Positions 1-12,495 are shown, numbered from the stretch's first letter. The stretch: 64,000 bases of DNA from Omphiscola glabra (GCA_964017045.1 OZ024794.1:51051108-51115107); one strand, 5' to 3'. A program made the numbers and translations. The notes: generated by a model not told the origin, from the letters alone.

Positions 1-569
1 GGAAATTATGCCAATAGAAAACTAATAGGTCCGTCTGGATACAACGCCCCCCCACCCCCCCCACTCAACCCCCGTACATGTGTAAGCGTTGTTACGCCTC
101 TGCGTGAACATGAAATTAATGTGAATTCCCCCCCCCCCCCCCCCCGTCTATCTTTTAAAGTACAGATGGGATTAACTTGACTATCCTTAAATGTGTACAT
201 TTATGTGAGAGCCCTCCCTCTCCCCTCCCAAATGTTACTTTGTAATATATAGCCTAACCAGCGGCCCAGCTTGGGGCGTGTTCAGGATGACGTAGACAGA
301 CAAACTGCCATCGAGACATCTCCTGTTACTGTCTTGACACATTTAGCCCCACGGAATGCGATCCTCCTGGAAATTGGAGAGCCCGTGGTAACACAACACT
401 ATTTCTGTACTATGGGTGCCCACTACAACTATGGGGCGTTGGGGAGGGGGGACCCCGGCAGCAGAAATTCAAACCGTTGAGACAATTCTCTGATGCATGC
501 TCATCTCAAGAACTCCATATTGAGAGAAAACAAAACTATTTTAAGAAAATAATTTTCACACAATAACCA
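1..569. other. Unassigned AT/C-rich sequence
   Basis: No gene is supported. The stretch holds C runs (about 47-62 and 126-145) and short chance ORFs. The left end of the hAT relic that follows was not found here. Confidence 0.6.
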
Positions 570-775
570 ATATTGACGAAGAACAGACGAAATGAGTGAA
601 GGTATTGTAATACAACTTGTTAAAAAGCAGTGAACAAGAAATTCTCAGTGCAAATGAATGAATCAACTTGGAGAGACAGTGCGGTTGTATTGATAACTTA
701 GGTAATATATATTGATAAAGGGTATTTTGCTGAAGAAATGTTCTGTAAATCATTAGAAAGCACAACTACCACCAA

Positions 776-777
<2 letters not shown>

Positions 778-821
<44 letters not shown>
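778..821. repeat. (TA)n microsatellite
   Basis: About 21 uninterrupted TA dinucleotides lie inside the hAT transposase relic, between its first and second catalytic blocks. They may have grown from a TA-rich codon stretch (the relic reads KDIY just before). Confidence 0.97.
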
Positions 822-826
<5 letters not shown>

Positions 827-1806
827 GCTAAAAATGACTTAGATGTCAGTAATATATTAATGAAAAATATAATATCTTGTGCTGCTGATGGGGCTCTTAA
901 TTTGATGGGCAACACAAGGGCTGTTTTAAATTGTTAAAAGAGGACAATCCAGAAATGCTACTTGTGCATTCTGTTATTCATAGGGAAACTTAGTACCTAA
1001 AACTAAAAACATTTCGCGTGTTTGAAGTACTAAATTCAGTTCTAAAGTGTATCAATGCTATTAAAGCAAATGCCAAATGTGAATGTCTCTTCAAGCTAAT
1101 TTGTGAGAACGAAATGCAGACTGTGTGAGACTTATACTTCATATACTAAAGTAAATTGGCCCTCGAAAGGAAAATGCTTGAAAAGATTTCTGGAACTATT
1201 TGACACTCTTGGTGACTTTCTAAGTGAGAAACCTTTAGTGAAGTATCTGTTAACGATCGATTGTAAAGCATTTGTGAGTGATTTAGCCGATACCCTTGAA
1301 AAACTAAATGCATTAAACAACCAACAAATGAAACTCTTGTCGATGTAAAAGCGAAGACACTTGGTTTCATTACCTTTATTGAATTGTGTCAGAAAAATGT
1401 TTACAACAAAAATTCTGAAAACGTTTCATTGGCTCCACAAATGTGAAGTGACTGATAACCGCTATACTTGTTATTTGTCGATCATCTGAAAATTCTATCG
1501 GCGACAGATTTTCTGCTTGGAAACAAATTGATTTTCCAACTTGGATGATACAGACAATGTTAGTGATATTTCAAATATTTATTTTTAGGAAGAGCTCACA
1601 GAAATGCAGAATGACGAGACAGTTGAAACGTTACTTAATTTAAAAAGAGCGATGGCATGGCTTTTTTTAGGAAACAGAAATCAAATATCCAAGCTCAATC
1701 AAACGTGCAAGAAAAATAGTGTTACTTTTTCCATCTTCAATTATTTAGCTGAATGTGGATTTAGTGCCATTAATTTTATTTCGCAAAGAAAAAAAATCGA
1801 CAGTTT

Positions 1807-2803
1807 ATAACACAACGGGGAGACTTGAGACTGAAGCTAACTAAATGATATAACACAACGGGGAGACTTGAGACTGAAGCTAACTAAATGATATAACACA
1901 ACGGGGAGACTTGAGACTGAAGCTAACTAAAATGATATAACACAACGGGGAGACTTGAGACTGAAGCTAACTAAATGATATAACACAACGGGGAGACTTG
2001 AGACTGAAGCTACCTAAATGATATAACACAACGGGGAGACTTGAGACTGAAGCTAACTAAAATGATATAACACAACGGGGAGACTTGAGACTGAAGCTAA
2101 CTAAATGATATAACACAACGGGGAGACTTGAGACTGAAGATAACTAAATGATATAACACAACGGGGAGACTTGAGACTGAAGCTAACTAAATGATATAAC
2201 ACAACGGGGAGACTTGAGACTGAAGCTAACTAAATGATATAACACAACGGGGAGACTTGAGACTGAAGCTAACTAAATGATATAACACAACGGGGAGACT
2301 TGAGACTGAAGCTAACTAAATGATATAACACAACGGGGAGACTTGAGATTGAAGCTAACTAAAATGATATAACACAACGGGGAGACTTGAGACTGAAGCT
2401 AACTAAATGATATAACACAACGGGGAGACTTGAGACTGAAGCTAACTAAATGATATAACACAACGGGGAGACTTGAGACTGAAGCTACCTAAATGATATA
2501 ACACAACGGGGAGACTTGAGACTGAAGCTAACTAAAATGATATAACACAACGGGGAGACTTGAGACTGAAGCTAACTAAAATGATATAACACAACGGGGA
2601 GACTTGAGACTGAAGCTAACTAAAATGATATAACACAACGGGGAGACTTGAGACTGAAGCTACCTAAATGATATAACACAACGGGGAGACTTGAGACTGA
2701 AGCTAACTAAAATGATATAACACAACGGGGAGACTTGAGACTGAAGCTAACTAAAATGATATAACACAACGGGGAGACTTGAGACTGAAGCTAACTAAAA
2801 TGG
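1807..2803 (+). repeat. 43/44-bp minisatellite made of transposase C-terminal codons
   Basis: There are 23 near-identical units, each containing ACAACGGGGAGACTTGAGAC. The start-to-start sum fits 22 intervals, 14 of 43 bp and 8 of 44 bp. One frame of every unit reads ITQRGDLRLKLTK and then a stop, which is the hAT transposase C-terminal block. Coding homology continues on both sides (YLAECGFSAIN before, MEPNIQ after), so the array grew inside the gene. Rare variants include CTACCTAAA, GAAGATAAC and GAGATTGAAG. Confidence 0.97.
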
Positions 2804-3090
2804 AACCTAACATTCAGAGCAAACATCAAGCACAAGCATCTCAAAAAAAAAAAAAAATAATTACTAATTAAAATTATTTCATAATTGAATTTCTGTTCTC
2901 CATTAAATGTTTTGAAAAATAACTTACTAGAATCACTTCTTTCAAAAACCAATCATTTAAGTTTCTTCAATGAAAAAAACTATTTTTGAATATTAAAAAT
3001 TATTTATATGATACATGGGGGGGGGGGGGGCATAAGAATTTTAGAAAGGCATAGGTGGGTCATGGCACAAAAAAAGGTTGGGACACACTG

Positions 3091-4050
3091 GTCTAGAGTC
3101 TAGAACTAAACAGTTGTGCTCAGACTGAAAAGGTGTGTGGCGATTCCATTTGGTCTTACGAGCCCAGTAATCTGGTCACCACTGTTAAGTCCTGCGCCAA
3201 ACCAAAAGTTAATGATAATATTGAATTACTTTTCTAAATCAAATCGTTTAAAATAAACTTCTGCTAAATTGCTCTCTCCCACCAGCCCCTCACCCCACTC
3301 AGAACTTTGACAGCGGTAATCATAAAAAAAAACACCAGATCTGATTGTGAAGAACGAGGAAGAAAACTGCTGCAATTTCCTATCAAGAATGGCGCTTATG
3401 TAGCCAGTCGTCATCTACGCGTGTGGTCCCCTCGATACTTTGAACAGCATGTGAATGGCGGGGGAAACAGAACGCTGAATGGAGAAAATGACTCTCGGAA
3501 AATGTTCCCCGAGCCCCCCAAACATTCAGATAATTGAACTTTTTATTCACGGCATTGTATCAAAGGGCGTTCAAGAACGAAAACCGCGGTCCAACCGATC
3601 CGTTCAGGTGCTGCAGTGACCCCACCTGACATTGGCGTTTTTATTAACAGGACGTCAACATTCTCTCATTCCGTCACACACCGATGTGTTCATGTAAAAA
3701 AAAAAAAAAAGTGTGGGGGGGGGGGGGGGGGGGGGGGTGTTCGAATCCGACTGAGTTGAGAAATTGAATTTCGGAATTTGTTTCTAAAATGACTTACTAA
3801 GACCGCGTACGGCAAGGTGTCTTAACCGTGTTCTGTGTTTACCCCTGTGACTTGACTAAGTTTCACGACTTTATGATTGGTCTAACTAAGCTTCGCACCC
3901 TTTACGGATTGTTAGACTAAGCCTTGCACCCTCTGCAAAAGTAAAAATTCATTTTAAAATGTAAAAAGAACTTGATTTTTTTTAATCCTTTTAAAATTTA
4001 TTGACGTAAACAGATCTGCACAACTTAGAATATTACCTTATTAGAATTTA
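3091..4050. other. Unassigned sequence with A and G homopolymers
   Basis: An A run (3696-3710) is followed by a 23-base G run (3715-3737). A 76-codon plus-strand ORF (3307-3537) is present but matches nothing I recognise and has no supporting context. Confidence 0.5.
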
Positions 4051-4743
4051 GATTTAGTGAACGAAGAGGTACATATCAGGATTGCAAAAGCAGCAGCAAC
4101 TATGGATAAACTGAATAAGCGGGTGTGGAATAATCTCATTCTAAATGATATGTGATATGTGTCTATCAGGTATGTGTGTTTTTTACGCTCCTATGTGGTA
4201 GTGAAGTGTGGACCACATACACCAGTCACGAGCGGAAACTCAACAGCTTCCATCAAAGATGTCTGCGTCGCATTTTACGCATTCGATGACAGGACGAGAT
4301 GCCTAACACAGGTCTTGGAACGTGCAAAAATGAGTAACATATTTTCCGCTCTTCGCAAGGGGCACCTTCGTGGTTAGGCCATGCAAGGAGAATAGAGGAA
4401 GGCCGTATTCCAAAGAAGCTGCTGTATGGAGAGTTTGCAGAAGGGACAAGGCTTATTGGAAGGCCACGCCTTAGATTTATGGACGTTAGCAAACGGAGCT
4501 TGAGGGAAGCCAACATTGAAATCAACGAATGGGAGGTCATTGCTGAACAACGTTCCAGCTGCTGGCGAACAGCAGAGAATAGAGTAAAAAAGGCAGAAGA
4601 TGCGCGAAACGAAGCCATTGCAACAAAAAGAACAACACGGAAGGTCAAATCTAACCAGGGGTGATTATTTTCCTGTGAGAAATGCAGCTGAGATTGCCAT
4701 TCCAGGATTGACCTAGTGAGCCATTCGTTGAAGTGTACATAGC
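4051..4743 (+). pseudogene. Non-LTR retrotransposon (LINE) 3' end, decayed
   Basis: Pieces in shifting plus frames follow the usual order of a LINE ORF2 C-terminus. About 4078-4150 reads RIAKAAATMDKLNKRVWNN. About 4189-4275 reads GSEVWTTYTSHERKLNSFHQ and then RCLRRILRIR, ending at a TGA where relatives have Trp (WQD). About 4311-4360 reads VLERAKMSNIFSALRK. The stretch 4365-4664 reads WLGHARRIEEGRIPKKLLYG, GRPRLRFMDVSKRSL and INEWEVIAEQRSSCWR. A zinc-finger-like tail follows at about 4668-4737 (FSCEKC, a stop, DCHSRIDLVSHSLKC). Such C-terminal fingers are typical of many invertebrate LINEs. No endonuclease or catalytic reverse-transcriptase core is present, so this is a 5'-truncated copy. At least three frameshifts or stops show that it is dead. 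The clade is not resolved. Confidence 0.85.
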
Positions 4744-5224
4744 TACTCCGTCTCTCGAAGACGGAATGTTGCCATACATAAAGTAATTTGTTAATGAAAA
4801 AATTTACAAACATTTGTATCACAGCTTAAAAAGTCAAGCCCCCCCCCTTTCTGTTCTTATGAGCCCGTTTACTCGTACCCCCTGAGATTCCCACATCGCA
4901 CGCCATGCCTAGCAGCCCCCTCCCCCACTGTAAACAATCCCTAGTCTACAACAATGTACAGCAAGTGACTCTCAAACCAATTAAATACTTGACGGAGTTG
5001 CTTAATACTTAATAAGACTATAGGATTTATTTACTTGAAACAATAGGATGACCTTGATACTGTTTAGTGAGAAATGAATAAGTATGTTTTGTATACTGAT
5101 GTCGATTTTTTCATACGACACTTTTAAACATCAGCTGGAATCAATTGTCTTTACGAAAGGAAAGGCTGCCACGTGACAATGGACACATTTTTTTTATAGG
5201 GGTTGAGATTAGAACTCCTAGTAG
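4744..5224. other. Unassigned sequence
   Basis: There is no supported gene. A C-rich patch (about 4828-4930) is followed by AT-rich sequence. Confidence 0.5.
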
Positions 5225-5897
5225 GTACATGGATCGATTCACTTGGCTGCTACAATGTACATGGATCGATTCACTTGGCTGCTACAATGTACATGGATCG
5301 ATTCACTTGGCTGCTACAATGTACATGGATCGATTCACTTGGCTGCTACAATGTACATGGATCGATTCACTTGGCTGCTACAATGTACATGGATCGATTC
5401 ACTTGGCTGCTACAATGTACATGGATCGATTCACTTGGCTGCTACAATAAACATGGATTCACTCACTTGGCTGCTACAATGTACGTGGATCGATTCACTT
5501 GGCTGCTACAATGTACATGGATTCATTCACTTGGCTGCTACAATGTACGTGGATCGATTCACTTGGCTGCTACAATGTACATGGATTCATTCACTTGGCT
5601 GCTACAATGTACATGGATCGATTCACTTGGCTGCTACAATAAACATGGATTCACTCACTTGGCTGCTACAATAAACATGGATTTACTCACTTGGCTGCTA
5701 CAATAAACATGGATTCACTCACTTGGAAACTACAATATACATTGATTCATTCACATGGAAACTACAACTTTCATGGATTCATTCACTTGGAAACAACAAC
5801 TTTCATGGATTCATTCACTTGGAAACAACAACATACGTGGATTCATTCTCTTGGAAACAACAACATAAGTGGATTCATTCCCGCAGTAACTACAATA
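5225..5897 (+). repeat. 32-bp minisatellite, about 21 copies
   Basis: The units share GGATCGATTCACTTGGCTGC. Early units are almost identical; from about 5700 they drift (TTGGAAACTACAA in place of TTGGCTGCTACAA). Because 32 is not a multiple of three and the unit lacks stops, all three plus frames are open through the array, giving three overlapping repetitive ORFs of 84 to 167 codons. I read these as by-products of the array. Confidence 0.97.
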
Positions 5898-5984
5898 TCT
5901 GATTCTGACCCCGACTTCCACAAAAGATACTGTGTACAGATTTGACTTACATGCCATTAAATGAGATTGAGTTCTGTCCTAACG

Positions 5985-6321
5985 TATCAACTGAGATAGC
6001 ATTGTTCAACTATCAACTGAGACAGCATTGTTCAACTATCAACTGAGACAGCATTGTTCAACTATCAACTGCGACAGCATTGTTCAACTATCAATTGAGA
6101 CAGCATTGTTCAACTATCAACTGAGACAGCATTGTTCAACTATCAATTGAGACAGCATTGTTCAACTATCAATTGAGACAGCATTGTTCAACTATCAATT
6201 GAGACAGCATTGTTCAACTATCAATTGAGACAGCATTGTTCAACTATCAACTGAGACAGCATTGTTCAACTATCAATTGAGACAGCATTGTTCAACTATC
6301 AATTGAGACAGCATTGTTCAA
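5985..6321 (+). repeat. 26-bp minisatellite, 13 copies
   Basis: The units contain GAGACAGCATTGTTCAAC with one main variable site (CAACTGAG or CAATTGAG). The length of 337 bp fits 13 units without net indels. Confidence 0.96.
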
Positions 6322-7676
6322 AATTACAAACCTGCAAATAAACCAATCGTCATACCATGTCCTGAATTCGTTTTAAAATATTAAGTAAACGCAATATCCG
6401 CCTGACGAAAGAGTGTAATTCTCAGCAGTAACAACGTTAATGGGAGATAGCCAGGTCTATGATCATTAAGTCTACGTCTAGACGACGAGAAGGCCTGGGA
6501 GGGGGGGAAGGGGGAACACGGCTCCACATGAACGTCACAGTGGCAAGCCCTTACTCCACGTGATGACTTCCAGTCCACCTCTAAAAGCCTGTGTGACGCC
6601 ACTGCCGTCATGCGAATGAGACGGTTTTCAAAACGAACGTCGCAACAAACAATTAGTGGGACGCGGGGCTGCTTCTGATATGCTAGTGGTCCTATACTGC
6701 TACCCCCCGGGCTGTGAATGAAATCGGTCTTACACGAGCGTCGCGGCAGCAATTAGTGAGGCAGAGGCGGCTTTTCGGTAGGCTGTTCCTCATACTGCTA
6801 GCCCTTTCGTCGACTTCACTTGTGCGTTTGTTTTAATCGCCACGAAAAGCGCAGCTCTCAGGGGGCCGCTAAGACTCATGACAACAAGACGTGCCTTGAA
6901 TATTGGCTGAACGAGTGCATGCAATCTGCTGTTTATCGCTGTATTCGTTTGCGGCTGGTGGCCCTATTTCTGGTCCTAAATGATATGGCTTTTAATGAAT
7001 TAAATTATATCGAATTTTGTAGCATAACAGAAAGAGAAAGAACAAATTTAAAAAAAGATGTATACACTCCTTAATTGTGTTAATTAGAGCGTGAATTTTT
7101 ATCTCACAGGTAACATAATAACCATCTAAACGATAAAAACATAATTTCAGCCATTTCATTTTTTAAAATCAATTTCATGACACAACTGCTAACTTTAAAA
7201 TTTTTCACCTACATCCATACGCCATCCTGATTTTAACAACGAATTAAAAAAATTAATGAATACACAAACAACAAATTTTATTTGGAATAGGCAGACGTAA
7301 GATCCGCTATAGGTTACGAGATGAATAGATACCTCTAAGCAAAGCTATGTGCCAGGACTGAGAACCACTGGGATTATTTAAACAGCTAACAGCTCCCAAA
7401 AAGAACCGCAGCCTTCCTCGCCTGGAAGGACATTGACCAGGGCACTTGCTGTTAAACTCGTCTTGAAACAACGCATCATGCGTTAATGACGATGTTACGG
7501 TTATCTGACCGATACAAATGACTTGTGTTTACCCGATAAAGGCACCTAAGTCAGGGAGCCCGCACAGTTGGCACACTTGTAGGAATCAAAACGTTGACTT
7601 ATCATACATGACTTAATGCTCCCCTGAAATGACGGCACGAAGAGACAGCTCAAAGTACACAACACTGAAGGAAATC
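6322..7676. other. Unassigned sequence with a diverged tandem duplication
   Basis: About 6613-6715 and 6716-6805 look like two diverged copies of one segment: both run GAATGA, then a CGGT..T..A..CGA.CGTCGC stretch, then CAATTAGTG and CATACTGCTA-like ends. Otherwise AT-rich sequence with no supported gene. Confidence 0.45.
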
Positions 7677-9826
7677 AACATTGAATGAGATTAACATTGA
7701 ATGAGATTAACATTGAATGAGATTAACATTGAATGAGATTAACATTAAATGAGATCAACATTGAATGAGATTAACATTGAATGAGATTAACATTGAATGA
7801 GATTAACATTGAATGAGATTAACATTGAATGCGATCAACATTGAATGAGATCAACATTGAATGAGATCAACATTGAATGAGATTAACATTGAATGAGATT
7901 AACATTGAATGAGATTAACATTGAATGAGATTAACATTGAATGAGATTAACATTGAATGAGATTAACATTGAATGAGATTAACATTGAATGAGATCAACA
8001 TTGAATGAGATTAACATTGAATGCGATCAACATTGAATGAAATCAACATTGAATGAGATCAACATTGAATGCGATCAACATTGAATGAGATTAACATTGA
8101 ATGCGATCAACATTGAATGAGATCAACATTGAATGAGATTAACATTGAATGCGATCAACATTGAATGCGATCAACATTGAATGCGATCAACATTGAATGA
8201 AATTAACATTGAATGCGATCAACATTGAATGAGATTAACATTGAATGCGATCAACATTGAATGAGATCAACATTAAATGCGATCAACATTGAATGAGATT
8301 AACATTGAATGCGATCAACATTGAATGCGATCAACATTGAATGAGATTAACATTGAATGAGATCAAAGTTGAATGAGATCAACGTTGAATGAGATCAAAG
8401 TTGAATGAGATCAACGTTGAATGAGATTAACATTGAATGAGATTAACATTGAATGAGATTAACATTGAATGAGATTAACATTGAATGAGATCAACATTGA
8501 ATGAGATTAACATTGAATGAGATTAACATTGAATGAGATTAACATTGAATGAGATCAACATTGAATGAGATTAACATTGAATGAGATCAACATTGAATGA
8601 GATTAACATTGAATGAGATTAACATTGAATGAGATTAACATTGAATGAGATTAACATTGAATGAGATCAACATTGAATGAGATTAACATTGAATGAGATT
8701 AACATTGAATGAGATTAACATTGAATGAGATCAACATTGAATGAGATTAACATTGAATGAGATCAACATTGAATGAGATTAACATTGAATGAGATTAACA
8801 TTGAATGAGATTAACATTGAATGAGATCAACGTTGAATGAGATCAAAGTTGAATGAGATCAACGTTGAATGAGATTAACATTGAATGAGATTAACATTGA
8901 ATGAGATTAACGTTGAATGAGATCAACATTGAATGAGATTAACATTGAATGCGATCAACATTGAATGCGATCAACATTGAATGCGATCAACATTGAATGA
9001 AATTAACATTGAATGCGATCAACATTGAATGAGATTAACATTGAATGAAATCAACATTGAATGAGATCAACATTGAATGCGATCAACATTGAATGAGATT
9101 AACATTGAATGCGATCAACATTGAATGCGATCAACATTGAATGAGATTAACATTGAATGAGATCAAAGTTGAATGAGATCAACGTTGAATGAGATCAAAG
9201 TTGAATGAGATCAACGTTGAATGAGATTAACATTGAATGAGATCAACATTGAATGAGATTAACATTGAATGAGATCAAAGTTGAATGAGATCAACGTTGA
9301 ATGAGATCAAAGTTGAATGAGATCAACGTTGAATGAGATTAACATTGAATGAGATTAACATTGAATGAGATTAACATTGAATGAGATCAAAGTTGAATGA
9401 GATCAAAGTTGAATGAGATCAACGTTGAATGAGATTAACATTGAATGAGATTAACATTGAATGAGATTAACATTGAATGAGATCAAAGTTGAATGAGATC
9501 AACGTTGAATGAGATCAACGTTGAATGAGATCAAAGTTGAATGAGATCAACGTTGAATGAGATTAACATTGAATGAGATTAACATTGAATGAGATCAAAG
9601 TTGAATGAGATCAACGTTGAATGAGATCAAAGTTGAATGAGATCAACGTTGAATGAAATTAACATTGAATGAGATTAACATTGAATGAGATTAACATTGA
9701 ATGAGATCAACGTTGAATGAGATCAACGTTGAATGAGATCAAAGTTGAATGAGATCAACGTTGAATGAGATTAACATTGAATGAGATTAACGTTGAATGA
9801 GATCAAAGTTGAATGAGATCAACGTT
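7677..9826 (+). repeat. 16-bp minisatellite, about 135 copies
   Basis: The unit is AACATTGAATGAGATT with three variable positions that give AACATT/AACGTT/AAAGTT and GAGATT/GAGATC/GCGATC/AAATC types. From the first to the last unit start is 2144 bp, exactly 134 periods, so there is no net length change. Variants are patchy: GCGATC types cluster at about 8020-8340 and 8940-9140, while alternating AAAGTT/AACGTT pairs dominate from 9150. The AACGTT type creates the palindrome TCAACGTTGA. Confidence 0.97.
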
Positions 9827-12262
9827 ATGGAGATTGTCAAAATATTCTGCTTTCTCGAATCGAGACTCTTCGGGTATTTCTGGCAACGTTGTCTAGGGCA
9901 CTGTCACATATATATGCGAATATATGGGAGATATGGTAATTATTACTTATGTAATATATAGAGTAATGGGACTTGGAAAAAACTGACCAATGAGTTTTAA
10001 ATGAAGATTTATAGTGTGTTAACACTTTATCCAGTACAGAAGAAGTTTACCGAGACGCTAGTATTGAAATACACATGATACATTCCAAGTGTTTTTCGGA
10101 TTTGCTTTTGTGATATTTATTTCATATTGTGAATGTCACTGAACGTGTTACGACGTGTACAATAAAATAGTCACTATTATTTAGACCACCACGCCTCTGT
10201 TATGGTTGTGATTGTGACAGGTACACTGTAACACTGTCAACCTGTGCACTAAAAAACGAGGCAAACTGAATACTAGAACAGCAAAAACGTCATGAAATAA
10301 AATGGTTCATCTTTATTCTGCGTATCCGTCACACAGATTCACATAGTTGGAAAATATCCTCAGCAGTGAACATTATTCAAAAAGCATTCTTCCATATCTC
10401 GCTAACTTTCTCATGAACTCTATTGTGCCTAAATTGTGGAACAGTTTGCCTCAATTTTTGAGGGAAAGTTGACAATGGTGAAAAGTCATTTAAAAAAGCT
10501 TTTTGAAGATGTTTTTCTTTAAATAGATTTTTAGGATATCATAGCGCTGTGAGCATGCTGAAATAGCAAGGACACAAACGTCATTATCTCCGTTGTCAAC
10601 TATCGTGAACGCTCTCGCTCTCGCGCGTTATATTCGCACACTTGTTTAGCCATTTAGCCACAATAATAACACTCATGACACAACTCACGGACCAAAAGCG
10701 TTCACACTAACACCAGTGATTCTCATACCCTTGACAGTGATATCTACATACGAACACAGCACGAGTTATAAGGAGATGATTTTCATTATTCCACTCGTGT
10801 CTTCATATATATTTCAACTGCCGGCGTATTTTAAAGAAACATATTGTGAAAGCTTTTGTTGAGTCAGCTAAAAAGATCACATGTCGTACACAGTTTCTAC
10901 ATTTACACCAGAGAGTGAAACAATTTTGTTGTTGTTTGAATTACAGGCAAAATGAACTGAAATTCCGATATTTGACATTCAGATCCTTTCTATACACCCA
11001 CTCACTTTGAAAATGTTTAAAAAATGTTTTCATTTCCACATTTCCTGATAAGAAGTTTCCAAGTTATCGAATATCTTCATCCAAGTCTATGTGAGTCCCT
11101 GTGGGCCACTATACCTGTGGGCCATAATACCTGTGGCATGAGATTAGCGTTAAGTGCAAACGCAAGGTACTCGTCTGTAGCACCAGATTCCCCAACCCAC
11201 CACAAACACGTACACACTCACACTTTTTTAAGCCTCCCCAGACCACTAGAAGAAGACAAGGGCAGTTACCCTAACCAAACTTGAAGTTCAACTCTGCTAA
11301 ACCACACAAAGTTACTTGACGTAAACAGTAGCGGAGTCTCCTATGGTGATGTGGCTTACAGAGGGCGCCGTGGTATTGAAAAAAGGGGGTGCGGTGTAGT
11401 AGTGGCCCCATCGGTTTGTGGGAAAAAGGGGGGGGGTGAATACTCAACGATATCATCGACTTTAAGACTCCACGTTGATGTAAATGTTTCGGAGTCGAAA
11501 ATCGGAATCGAAGAGATGAGATTAGTCACGAGTTAAATTTGTATAGTGTAGTTTAAAGACAAAAAAACATAATTTAAAAAAAGGAATAAACAAATAATCA
11601 TTGTAAAATACCAATCGTGCAACATGGCAGAGAACGTGAGTTAGGTTTATATTGTACTTGTAAATGAGATCTCTTTGGGTGTATCTGTTCTTTTGTCCTA
11701 GAAATGTAAAGGTAAATAGCAATGAGCGCTCTTCGATGACTATAAACTAATCAATACAGTCACGTCTTTTTAAGAAGTACATCTGTTTTCTCCAGCTTGA
11801 GGTACGTCCAGTAACATTATAAACTCAGGGAGACAGAATTTAATCATTAAAAAAAAAAAATGATAAAGAAGAGCTTCGCCCGAAAAGGTTGAACTCTTCA
11901 ATGTTTTGACAAGCTTGCCAGCAACAAGGAAATGCAACTGCACAGCCGCCGCCATTTGCAATCGTCAAGGCGGGTGATACTATTCAAAACATTCACATCT
12001 GCTCATATGATGGTTGAAGCATAATGAAAGATGAATAACAGCAACAGCAGCTAGAAAATCAACTGCAGCGGCAAAAACTTGCTGACGAGGGACAACCGCA
12101 ACGTAACTTGAGGTATTGGTGAACCATTAACAATTTAACAACGTTAATAACGACAGTAACAACAACAAATACGAGGCATTGGGCGGGGGGGGGGGGGTCG
12201 TAAAATCGTAAATCAACAATAACAGAGACCACAGCAACACAACACAGAAGTTAAACACTTAC
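9827..12262. other. Unassigned intronic or intergenic sequence
   Basis: There is no recognisable coding unit. ORFs are short, and the longest (11024-11284, 86 codons) has no familiar motif. If the LRR gene continues 3' of the 12263-12334 exon, this stretch would be its next intron. Confidence 0.5.
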
Positions 12263-12334
12263 AATCTCTCAAGTTTGGTCATTGAAGCAAACAACAAATC
12301 CGGAAGTGATCGAAGCTCGTTTCTATCCAATCGC
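12263..12334 (-). CDS. 72-nt exon encoding one leucine-rich repeat (third of three)
   Basis: Read on the minus strand, this exon follows a pyrimidine-rich acceptor ending TTTCAG and ends at a GTAAGT donor. Its length is exactly 72 nt. With one base completing the previous codon, it reads RLDRNELRSLPDLLFASM and then TKLER, ending with TT of a split codon. This fits the LRR pattern LxxNxLxxLPxxxFxxLxxL. The split TT of the previous exon joins the first G here to make TTG (Leu), as expected if the exons are adjacent in the transcript. One LRR per 72-nt exon is known from LGR/RXFP receptors, Slit, LGI and peroxidasin genes. Which of these applies cannot be told from one repeat. The next 3' exon was not found. 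The match of length, phase, splice sites and LRR pattern makes chance unlikely. Confidence 0.85.
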
Positions 12335-12495
12335 CTGAAAGATAAAAAAAAAAAAACCAAATATGGCGACATGAGCACGCACTAGAGGGAGATTTTGTGG
12401 GTTAAATAAAAATAAAGTAATTTTAAATGAAAACAGATTTATGAGATGCATGAGCAAATATTGCAATATCCTTACAGAAAAATGAAAATTGAACA
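12335..12495. other. Intron start (minus strand) and flank
   Basis: This is the 3' part of the roughly 17.8-kb intron between the 30133-30204 and 12263-12334 exons. The A-rich plus-strand run at 12340-12357 is the pyrimidine tract of the acceptor. Confidence 0.6.

Larger units (their letters stand above)
575..2855 (+). pseudogene. hAT transposase relic (ZBED5/Charlie-like)
   Basis: This is a broken hAT transposase gene read in pieces across all three plus frames. About 577-628 reads RRTDEMSEG. About 636-777 holds FSVQMNEST, the block carrying the first catalytic Asp in active relatives (usually LDEST), here Asn. A (TA)n tract interrupts at 778-821. About 842-1000 holds CAADGALNLMG (second catalytic Asp block) and KEDNPEMLLVHSVIHRET. 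The stretch 1003-1345 holds the KCINAIKANAKCE region, KVNWPSKGKCLKRFLELFD and DTLEKLNALN. About 1322-1430 reads LVDVKAKTLGFITFIELC. The stretch 1604-1806 holds MQNDETVETLLNLK and YLAECGFSAIN, with the hAT-dimerisation Glu. The last coding block RGDLRLKLTK is amplified 23 times, then MEPNIQSKHQAQAS resumes at 2801. At least five frameshifts or stops and the Asp-to-Asn change make it non-functional. The family call rests on recognised motifs, without alignment. Confidence 0.85.
570..3090 (+). mobile_element. Decayed hAT DNA transposon, right end visible
   Basis: The body is a broken hAT transposase gene (separate entry) followed by an A/T-rich tail and a right terminus. That terminus reads inward as CAGTGTGTCCCAACC and continues into an A/T-rich then GTGCCATGACCC stretch, the usual form of hAT ends. 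The 8 bases after the end are GTCTAGAG (3091-3098). No matching left inverted repeat or duplicated target site was found in bases 1-570, so the left border is unknown and may lie outside the window or be deleted. Confidence 0.75.

Noticed and set aside
3738..3750. GTTCGAATCC-like sequence as a tRNA B box
   Set aside because: It directly follows a G homopolymer and no A box or cloverleaf can be formed.
4253..4822. 189-codon minus-strand ORF
   Set aside because: It is the antisense shadow of the LINE 3' end on the plus strand.
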